NCBI RefSeq assembly: GCF_008119665.1
Contig: NZ_CP043046.1
Coordinates: 558,001-622,000, forward strand
DNA length: 64,000 nt
Direction: 5' to 3'
DNA from: Pigmentiphaga aceris
GTDB lineage: Bacteria; Pseudomonadota; Gammaproteobacteria; Burkholderiales; Burkholderiaceae_B
Part shown: piece by piece, positions 36,427-43,373 of the stretch
Numbering within the stretch: the stretch's first letter is position 1
Layout: the number at the start of each line of letters is the position of its first letter
Translations under genes and position numbers: made by a program
Notes under the pieces: generated by a model
Database searches by the model: none
What the model saw: only the letters and a program-made list of their open reading frames with translations
What the model was told of the DNA's origin: nothing

Positions 36427-37173
36427 ATGCCGGTCATCGTCAATGGCAAGGAATTCAGCGACGCGGACATGGAGGCCGAATTGCCCTCGCATCGCGACGC
36501 CCCCAACCCCATGCGGCGGGCCATGACTGCGCTGGTGTTGCGGCAGGTATTGCGTGACGAAGCCAAGCAGCTTGGACTGCCCACCGATTCCGATGAAGCG
36601 ATCATCGACGGCCTGGCGCAAGGCCAGTTGAAGGTGCCGGTGGCGACAGAGGCCGACTGCCGCCGCCACTACCAGCAACACCCCGATCACTTCACCGTGG
36701 GTGAGTTGGTCGAGGCCGATCACATTCTGTTCCAGGTGACCGAACGCGTCGATCTGGACGCCTTGCGTGCCCGTGCACAGTCGGTGCTGGATGCCGTATT
36801 GGCCGAGCCAAGCAGTTTTGCCGAGCATGCGGCGGCGTGCTCCAACTGTCCGTCTGGGGAGGTGGGCGGCAATCTGGGGCAACTGAGCAGAGGTGCCACG
36901 GTGCCGGAGTTCGAGAAGGTGGTTTTTGCGATGCCTGCGGGCACCATCTTGCCGCACTTGCTGGAGACACGCTTCGGCCTGCACATCGTGCGTGTGGCCC
37001 GTCGCGTGGACGGCAGCTTGCTGCCCTTCGAACACGTGGCCCCGTCGATTGCCGCCGCCCTGGGAGCAGCCGCCCGCGATGTCGCATGGCGGCAGTACCT
37101 GAGCGTGTTGGTGGGGCGCGCGAAGATCGAAGGGATCGAACTCGAAGGTGCCGACAGTCCGTTGGTGCAATAG
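36427..37173 (+). CDS. Parvulin-type peptidyl-prolyl isomerase of the nar operon
   Basis: PpiC/NifM-like protein of 248 aa without a signal peptide, so cytoplasmic. The rotamase domain is central (EADHILFQVTE, then GGNLGQLSRGATVPEFEKVVF and TRFGLHIVRVARR). The N-terminal helical part and the short insert AACSNCPSGEVGGN are typical of nar-linked parvulins. The position between narI and moaA, with a GGAGAA ribosome binding site, suggests a folding aid for nitrate reductase; this is inferred from context. Confidence 0.88.
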   Translation: MPVIVNGKEFSDADMEAELPSHRDAPNPMRRAMTALVLRQVLRDEAKQLGLPTDSDEAIIDGLAQGQLKVPVATEADCRRHYQQHPDHFTVGELVEADHILFQVTERVDLDALRARAQSVLDAVLAEPSSFAEHAAACSNCPSGEVGGNLGQLSRGATVPEFEKVVFAMPAGTILPHLLETRFGLHIVRVARRVDGSLLPFEHVAPSIAAALGAAARDVAWRQYLSVLVGRAKIEGIELEGADSPLVQ

Positions 37174-37185
37174 GCGGAGCCGCAC

Positions 37186-38283
37186 ATGCTGCCTTCTGCC
37201 GAGCCTGCTATCCCGGTGCCGTCCGCCGCGAGCGTGTCCCCCGCGTTGTCTGCCACTACGTTGTCGACGCGGCCTGCTTCGTCACCCATTGGCCTGATCG
37301 ATGGCTTCGGCCGTCGCATCGACTATCTGCGCGTGTCGGTCACTGACCGCTGCGACCTGCGCTGCACCTACTGCCTGCCCAAGGGATTCAAGGGTTTCGA
37401 AGAGCCTGCGAACTGGTTGAGCCTGGCGGAAATGCAGCGTCTGGTTGGCTTGTTCGTTGAGCTTGGGGTGCACAAGGTGCGCCTGACCGGTGGTGAACCG
37501 TTGCTGCGGCGGGGCATCGGCGAACTGGCTGCGGGCATTGCTGCGTTGCCCGGTCTGAAAGACCTGTCGGTATCCACCAACGGCACCCGTTTGACGCATC
37601 ACGCCACGGCCTTGCGCCAAGCGGGCGTGACGCGCCTGAATGTCAGCCTGGACACCTTGGACCCCGCCTGTTTTGCGCGCATCACCGGGCGGGATTGTCT
37701 GTCCGATGTGTTGTCGGGTCTGGCGGCGGCGCAGGCGGCGGGGTTCGATCCGATCAAGCTGAATATGGTGATGCAGGGGGCGGTGAACGATGCTGATGTC
37801 GAGCGCATGGTGGCATTCTCGATCGAGCATGGTTTTGTGTTGCGTTTGATCGAGGCGATGCCGATGGGGGATACCGGGCGGTCGGTGATGCCGGTGGATG
37901 CCAGTGCCTTGGGGATTCGACTGGCGGCGCGTTTTGGGCTGGTACCGGCGATTGAGCGGGGCGGGGGCGGGCCGGCGCGTTATTGGCGTGCTGCCAGTGC
38001 GGATGCGTCGGTGCGGGGGGGCATGAGTCTGGGGGTGATTACGCCGATGTCTCAGCATTTCTGTGCATCGTGCAATCGGGTGCGTTTGGGGGTGGATGGG
38101 ACCTTGTATTTGTGTCTGGGGCAGGAGGATAAGGTCGACTTGGGGCGGCAGTTGCGGGATGGGGCGAGTGATGCTCAGCTACGGTCGGCGATTGTGGCGG
38201 CGATGGCGATGAAGCCTGAGCGGCATGTGTTCGATTCGAGGCCGGGGCAGGTGGTTCGGTTCATGTCGCAGACTGGGGGGTGA
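37186..38283 (+). CDS. moaA: GTP 3',8-cyclase MoaA
   Basis: Radical-SAM enzyme for the first step of molybdopterin synthesis, which supplies NarG's cofactor. The SAM cluster motif is CDLRCTYC and the C-terminal substrate-side cluster motif is CASCNRVRLGVDGTLYLC. The first ~35 residues (Ala/Ser/Pro-rich) are an extension before GFGRRIDYLRVSVTDRC. The 3' third has abnormal codon use: in the last 120 codons I count 11 ending in C and 3 in A, whereas C-ending codons dominate earlier. This G+T bias runs toward the repeat that follows the gene. Confidence 0.95.
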   Translation: MLPSAEPAIPVPSAASVSPALSATTLSTRPASSPIGLIDGFGRRIDYLRVSVTDRCDLRCTYCLPKGFKGFEEPANWLSLAEMQRLVGLFVELGVHKVRLTGGEPLLRRGIGELAAGIAALPGLKDLSVSTNGTRLTHHATALRQAGVTRLNVSLDTLDPACFARITGRDCLSDVLSGLAAAQAAGFDPIKLNMVMQGAVNDADVERMVAFSIEHGFVLRLIEAMPMGDTGRSVMPVDASALGIRLAARFGLVPAIERGGGGPARYWRAASADASVRGGMSLGVITPMSQHFCASCNRVRLGVDGTLYLCLGQEDKVDLGRQLRDGASDAQLRSAIVAAMAMKPERHVFDSRPGQVVRFMSQTGG

Positions 38284-38304
38284 GTTTTGCTGTGACGGTG
38301 TTTT

Positions 38305-38705
38305 TTTGTTCTTTTGCCAGTCGCGGGTGGTGGGGCCGGCTCGTCTGCCCCGCTTGACTTTGGCGTCGGGTCTCCGCCCTCCACCTTGTCCAGAAGGGCA
38401 GACAATCCGGCCCCACCACCCACGCCTTCAAAGACGTTTGGTTAAAAGCTAATCCCGCCTTTGGGCGTGCGCCATTCTCTGGCTGCCAAGTGCTGGAATC
38501 GGTTCTCGGTATTCCTGGGCCACGTTTCTTGATCGCCACGCGGCTGGCCGTGGGGACTGGCTGGCCAGGTCGCCACGAAGCGGTTTCTCCGGCTCACGAT
38601 TCGGTGGGTTCTTCAGTTGCCTTTTACGGCAGTGCCACTCAAGAATATTTGCGCGCCTGCTTGGTGGTGGGGTGACACCGAAGCGGGTGGCCGCCGCGTT
38701 ACGGC
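38305..38705 (+). repeat. Dispersed ~400-bp non-coding repeat, copy A
   Basis: Begins with gttcttttgccagtcgcggg and a 97-base palindromic head: perfect 15-bp arms gggtggtggggccgg (38325-38339) and ccggccccaccaccc (38407-38421), with an inner pairing gtctgccc/gggcagac. The tail includes cttcaaagacgtttggttaa, ggctggccaggtcgccac, ggctcacgattcggtggg and ggtggtggggtgaca. Copies B (inverted) and C share all these blocks in the same order. No consistent protein is encoded, and no transposase or target-site duplication was noticed. It lies 21 bases after moaA, so the head may also terminate its transcript. Confidence 0.8.
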
Positions 38706-38983
38706 ATGCGGAGAGCGGCAGCGACGATCGTGGTGCTGGCGGCTGATTGGCGAAAACGCTTGTGCTGCGATTGGTCAAGGCGCTTGCCATGCTCGATAGC
38801 AACGCCACCGGGGCATTGGTAGCCTGGAATGCTGAGCTGCGTACGGTGATCTTCGCGTGCTCGATCATCTTGGTCCCATCAACGGTGACGAGCTGGTTCT
38901 CGATCGGTGGCACGCCCTGGGTTGTTGGAAGTGCTTGGCATCATCGGCATGCACCACTGCTCACTACCATTCATCGCCGCCTT

Positions 38984-39062
38984 GAACGTCTTTACCGCTT
39001 CGAACGTTCATCGCTTTGAACATTCGTCATCGCTCCGAACGTTGATCAGCAGCCCGAACGTT
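38984..39062. repeat. Five spaced GAACGTT-like iterons
   Basis: GAACGTC (38984), GAACGTT (39002), GAACATT (39018), GAACGTT (39037) and GAACGTT (39056) recur every 16-19 bases between the two inverted repeat copies. No gene was recognised in 38706-39102 on either strand. Confidence 0.6.
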
Positions 39063-39102
39063 CAATGCATAGCCTTCAAAGCGCCAACCTTCAGCGCCCC
39101 GC

Positions 39103-39513
39103 CTTTTCGTCGCATTACCTGGTGCGCGGCCACCCGCTTCCGTGTCACCCCACCGCCAAGCAGGCGCGCAAATTTTCTTGCGTGGCGCTGCCCTGAAAGG
39201 CCCCTGATATACGGCCAGAACCGTGAGCCGCTGAGTCGCTTCGTGGCGACCTGGCCAGCCAGTCCCCACGGCCAGCCGGATAGCGTTTAAGCATGGTGGC
39301 CCATGCACGCCGAGAACCGTTCACAGCACCAAGCAGCCAGAGAATCAATACGCGTCCAAAGGCGGCATGCGCTTTTAACCAAACGTCTTTGAAGGCGTGG
39401 GTGGTGGGGCCGGGTCGGCTGCCCTTCTGGACAAGGTGGAGGGCGGGAGCCCCGACGCCAAAGTCCAGCGGGGCAGACGAGTCGGCCCCACCACCCGCGA
39501 CTGGCAGAAGAAC
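39103..39513 (-). repeat. Dispersed ~400-bp non-coding repeat, copy B (inverted)
   Basis: The same element as copy A on the opposite strand, so A and B face each other tail to tail across ~400 bases. The palindromic head is at its right end (gggtggtggggccgg 39399-39413; right arm 39482-39496 with one change). The tail blocks (ggtaatgcgacgaa, ggtggccgcgcaccag) match copy C further out than copy A does. The head side faces narX. Confidence 0.8.
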
Positions 39514-39595
39514 AAACCCACCGTTCCAAAAAACCAAAAAACGACGCCACAAAACCCCGCGCGCGCCATCCTAAGCACGTTTGTCTGCACGACAT

Positions 39596-39609
39596 TTGTT
39601 GTAGATCAA
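39596..39609 (+). promoter_or_regulatory. FNR-like box upstream of narX
   Basis: TTGTTGTAGATCAA differs from the FNR/ANR consensus TTGAT-N4-ATCAA at one position. It lies 85 bases before the narX start and outside the repeat. Anaerobic activation of narXL would fit. Confidence 0.6.
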
Positions 39610-39693
39610 ATCGAACCATCGTCAGGAAGCGCGGCACAGGAACACGCGGGCTACGCTGAAAAGCTCAGCAATCGCCGCGCACATACCGCCCCA

Positions 39694-41601
39694 ATGTCCA
39701 GTCAGTCAGCCCCCGACGACCAGCCACGCCTGCGCAATCGCCTGTCCACCCGCATCATCGGAGCCTCGCTCGCCGCACTGCTGATCGTCGTCAGCATGGT
39801 CTGCTGGACACTGTGGCTGTCCTGGCAACTCGAAGGCGCAGGCGCTGCGATCAACGACACAGGCAGCTTGCGCATGCGTGCCACCCGCGTGGCGGTAGCA
39901 CTCCTGCGCGGTGAAAGCGCCGACGTCGACATGACGATGCAAAACACCGTGCTGGCCCGACTGGTTGAAGGCAACCCGGCGCGGCCCCTGTTTTTGCCGA
40001 CCGACCACGACGTGCAGGTGCAAATGACAGTCGTGGCGCAATCGTGGCGAACGCAACTGCAACCTGCGCTGGTGTCAGCGCTGGCCGGAGAAGGCAACGA
40101 CATCTACCTGGACCTGCTGCCGCGGTTTGTTCATCAAGCCGATCGGCTCGTGCGGCTGATCGAACGCGACAATGCCGGCAAGACCTCCTTGCTGCGGTTC
40201 TCTCAAGGCGTACTGCTGGTCATGGCCGGGATGGGCACACTGGCCATGATTGCGTTGCTGCACCTGTGGATCATTGCCCCCGTGCTGCGGCTGCGGGACG
40301 GACAGCGGCGACTGGCTGCGCGCGAGATGGGGGCGCGGGTGCCGGTCATCGGCGGTGACGAACTCGGCAAGCTGGCAGAAGGCTTCAATCAGATGGCGGA
40401 CGAACTGGCTGCCGCCTACGCCGATCTGGAAACACGCGTCGAAGAAAAGACCGCGCAACTGGCCACCCAGAACCGCGAGCTTGCCGCCTTGTACGACATG
40501 GCGGCGTTTCTGAATCAGCCCAACGATATCGAGCAGACCTGCCACGGCTTCCTGACCCGGGTAATGGCACAGTTCGGTGCCGATGGCGGCAGTGTGCGTG
40601 CCATCGATCCGCGTGGTGAAAACCTGCACCTGGTGGTGTCGGAAGGCTTGTCGGACGAGCTGGAAGATGCCGAGCATTGCATGCCGGTGAACGCGTGTTT
40701 CTGCGGGGAAGCCACGCGCCAGGGTGTGATCGTGATCCACGATTTTCATGCTGCACCCACACGCGATTTTCGTTGTGCGCAGGAAGGTTTCGGCAGTCTG
40801 GCGGTGTTTCGCATCGTCACGCCTGACGAGGTGCTGGGTTCGTTCTCTTTGCATTTTCGCCAGCAGACCAAGCTGTCGGCCAGCCAGACGCAACTGGCCA
40901 GCACGCTTGGTCAACACCTTGGCATCGCGCTGGATAATTGCCGGCTGGGTGCGAAAGAACAGCAATTGGCGGTGGCCCAGGAACGCAATCTGGTGGCGCA
41001 GGGGTTGCACGACAGCATTGCGCAGGGGCTGAATTTCCTGAACCTTCAGGTGCAGATGCTGACAGCCGCTGCCACGCGTGGCGACTTGGCCGACATTCGT
41101 GCAACCGTGCCATTGATGGCAACCGGCGTGCGTGAAAGTTACGAGGACGTGCGTGAGTTGCTGGTGAATTTCCGCACCAGGCTTGACCATGAAGAACTGC
41201 GCTCGGCAGTCGAAGAGGCCGTCCTGCGTTTCCGTCGCCAGACTGATATCCAGGTCGATCTGGATATCGACGAAGACGGCGGCGCACCCTTGCCACCCGA
41301 CCAGCAATTGCAGGTCTTGTTCATCCTGCAAGAGGCGTTGTCGAATGTCCGCAAGCATGCGCAGGCCCAGCGGGTACACATCCAGATCGTCAACCAGCGC
41401 GACTTCTCGCTGACGGTATCCGACGATGGGCAGGGCTACGATCCCGCGGAGGTTGCCGAGCGTGGCGAGCGCCATATAGGCTTGAGCATCATGGCCGAGC
41501 GGGCGGCGCGCATCCGGGCGCAGCTGCACCTGACGGGCAAGACGGGGCATGGTGCAAGTGTGTCGCTACAGCTTGCGCGCGAGGAACGACTGTCTGCCTG
41601 A
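39694..41601 (+). CDS. narX: Nitrate/nitrite sensor histidine kinase NarX
   Basis: Inner-membrane sensor of 635 aa. A TM helix at the N-terminus is followed by a periplasmic domain starting with the nitrate-binding P-box INDTGSLRMRATRVA (residues ~52-66), a second TM helix, HAMP, a GAF-like region, and a HisKA_3 kinase with the phospho-His in GLHDSIAQGLNF (near residue 439). The ATPase part ends HIGLSIMAERA. The ATG at 39694 is chosen because longer readings run into the repeat. The first ~70 codons favour C/A endings (46 of 69 counted), mirroring the bias seen in moaA. Confidence 0.94.
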   Translation: MSSQSAPDDQPRLRNRLSTRIIGASLAALLIVVSMVCWTLWLSWQLEGAGAAINDTGSLRMRATRVAVALLRGESADVDMTMQNTVLARLVEGNPARPLFLPTDHDVQVQMTVVAQSWRTQLQPALVSALAGEGNDIYLDLLPRFVHQADRLVRLIERDNAGKTSLLRFSQGVLLVMAGMGTLAMIALLHLWIIAPVLRLRDGQRRLAAREMGARVPVIGGDELGKLAEGFNQMADELAAAYADLETRVEEKTAQLATQNRELAALYDMAAFLNQPNDIEQTCHGFLTRVMAQFGADGGSVRAIDPRGENLHLVVSEGLSDELEDAEHCMPVNACFCGEATRQGVIVIHDFHAAPTRDFRCAQEGFGSLAVFRIVTPDEVLGSFSLHFRQQTKLSASQTQLASTLGQHLGIALDNCRLGAKEQQLAVAQERNLVAQGLHDSIAQGLNFLNLQVQMLTAAATRGDLADIRATVPLMATGVRESYEDVRELLVNFRTRLDHEELRSAVEEAVLRFRRQTDIQVDLDIDEDGGAPLPPDQQLQVLFILQEALSNVRKHAQAQRVHIQIVNQRDFSLTVSDDGQGYDPAEVAERGERHIGLSIMAERAARIRAQLHLTGKTGHGASVSLQLAREERLSA

Positions 41602-41708
41602 GCTTGTCCGGGAGTCGTGTGGCTGCCGATTTCCGCAGCGCTAACACCGCGATGCACAGCACGTTCGTCGCGCAGTACCGCTGTCTTTTGAACTCATTTT
41701 TCCAACCC

Positions 41709-42392
41709 ATGACCATTCGAATCCTGCTGATCGACGACCATTCCCTGTTTCGTTCCGGTGTGCGCCTGCTGTTGCAGCGTCAGGCCGATTTCGAGGTGGT
41801 GGCCGAGGCGGCGGATGGGCTGGACGGCGTTAAACGGGCGCGTGAGCACCGCCCTGACGTGATCCTGCTCGACCTGAACATGCCGGGCTTGTCGGGGCTT
41901 GAAACCTTGAAACTGCTGACCCAGGAGCTGCCTGACAGCGCGGTGCTGATGCTGACGGTGTCGGAAGATGCCGATGACCTGGGCGACGCCTTGCGCAGCG
42001 GTGCGCGTGGCTATCTGGTGAAAAACATCGAGGCCGATGCGCTGACGAGTGCGATTCGACGCGCGGCAAGTGGTGAAGCGGTGATTGCCGACAGCATGAC
42101 GGCCAAGCTGGTGGCGCAGTTTCGCGCGCAACCTGCTCAGGCATCTGCCGCCGACACCCCGGCAGCACGTGCCCGCCTGACGGCCCGTGAGCGCGATATC
42201 GTGCAGTGCCTGGCGCGTGGCGAAAGCAACAAGGAAATCGCCCGTCATCTGGATGTCGCGGAAAGCACGGTGAAGATCCACGTGCAGAACATCTTGAAGA
42301 AGCTGAACCTGACGAGCCGTGTGCAGATTGCGGTGTATGCGGTCGAGCATGGGTTCGGCAGCGATCAAGGCGGTGATCAAGGGGGGGCTTGA
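41709..42392 (+). CDS. narL: Nitrate response regulator NarL
   Basis: Two-domain regulator of 227 aa: a receiver with acidic pair IDDH and phospho-acceptor in ILLDLNMPG, and a LuxR-type helix-turn-helix (LTARERDIVQCLARGESNKE, AESTVKIHVQNILKKL). Partner of NarX and probable activator of the nar promoters. The ATG at 41709 (MTIRILLIDDH) begins right at the receiver strand; the longer reading adds an unrelated leader. Confidence 0.94.
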   Translation: MTIRILLIDDHSLFRSGVRLLLQRQADFEVVAEAADGLDGVKRAREHRPDVILLDLNMPGLSGLETLKLLTQELPDSAVLMLTVSEDADDLGDALRSGARGYLVKNIEADALTSAIRRAASGEAVIADSMTAKLVAQFRAQPAQASAADTPAARARLTARERDIVQCLARGESNKEIARHLDVAESTVKIHVQNILKKLNLTSRVQIAVYAVEHGFGSDQGGDQGGA

Positions 42393-42593
42393 GTCAGATC
42401 TCGAAAGGTCAGACTCGAAAGTCTGGGTCTGCGCAACAATCGCAAAAACCGAACCAATGTTGGTTACGCCTCAGGGGAAGGCAAAGTATTGATGCACGAT
42501 AAAATATGTTGAGAGACGGTTTTTTTCCGTGGGCTGGATGCGACGGAAGCACCTTCTCAGCCTGACATCCTCCAGAATTTGACCTTTCACCCC

Positions 42594-43373
42594 ATGGCAA
42601 GTTTTGTGTCGCTGCCCCGCATTCTCCTGATCGACGATTCACCCGTGGACCTTCGCCTGATGGTCGAGTTTCTGCGCGGTCGTGGCTTTGTCGTGCTGAT
42701 TGCCCAGGATGGCGAGCAGGGGCTGGCGCGTGCGCATGACTTGTCGCCAGACCTGATCTTGCTGGACGTCCGCATGCCGGGTGCCGACGGATTCACCATT
42801 TGCCGCCGTCTGAAGCAAGACGAGGTCACGCGTCACGTTCCGGTGATTTTCCTGACGGGCGCAGACGAAGTCAGCGAACGGCTGGCCGGATTCGAGGCGG
42901 GTGCGGTCGATTACATCGTAAAACCCTTCTTCGAAGAAGAAGTAGTAGCGCGTATTCGCGTGCATCTGCAGCGCGGGCGTGCGCCGCTGGCCGTGGCACC
43001 GGCCTCTGACGTGGTGCCACCAGAAGCGGTATCGCGCGAAAAAGACTGGGTGCAGCAAGCCTGCTCGTTGCTCGACGAGCGTCTGAGCGATCCGCCGTCG
43101 GTATTCGATTTGGCGCGCATCGTTGGCACCAACGAGCGTCGCCTGAGTGAACTGTTCCGCGAGCAGGTGGGCAATACCGTGTTTGGCTACGTGCGTGAAC
43201 AGCGTCTGCTGCTTGCCGCCCGCTTGCTGGTGCAGACCAGTGTGCCGGTTCAGGATATGGCCGAACAGGTGGGCTACAGCACCAGCAGCAATTTCATCAC
43301 CGCTTTCCGCGCCCGTTTCGGCTGTTCGCCACGGCGCTATCGCACGGCCAACGCGACAGGGCGCGCGGCGTGA
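42594..43373 (+). CDS. Response regulator with AraC-type DNA-binding domain
   Basis: 259 aa: a receiver (LLIDDSPVDLRLM, phospho-Asp in ILLDVRMPGADGF, conserved Lys in YIVKPFF) joined to an AraC/XylS helix-turn-helix pair (FDLARIVGTNERRLSELFRE; DMAEQVGYSTSSNFITAFRA, FGCSPRRYR). The receiver-AraC combination is uncommon. It overlaps the hybrid kinase gene downstream (GTGA), so the two form a two-component pair. The target genes are unknown. The ATG at 42594 is preferred over a TTG five codons upstream. Confidence 0.88.
   Translation: MASFVSLPRILLIDDSPVDLRLMVEFLRGRGFVVLIAQDGEQGLARAHDLSPDLILLDVRMPGADGFTICRRLKQDEVTRHVPVIFLTGADEVSERLAGFEAGAVDYIVKPFFEEEVVARIRVHLQRGRAPLAVAPASDVVPPEAVSREKDWVQQACSLLDERLSDPPSVFDLARIVGTNERRLSELFREQVGNTVFGYVREQRLLLAARLLVQTSVPVQDMAEQVGYSTSSNFITAFRARFGCSPRRYRTANATGRAA

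Noticed and set aside
37690..38283. Diversity-generating retroelement as cause of the moaA codon bias
   Set aside because: No reverse transcriptase or template repeat is present, and the bias is loss of C and A at third positions rather than adenine-specific change at coding positions.
38449..39290. Small reading frames in and between repeat copies A and B
   Set aside because: Frames differ between copies and strands and share only peptides forced by the DNA repeat; treated as non-coding.
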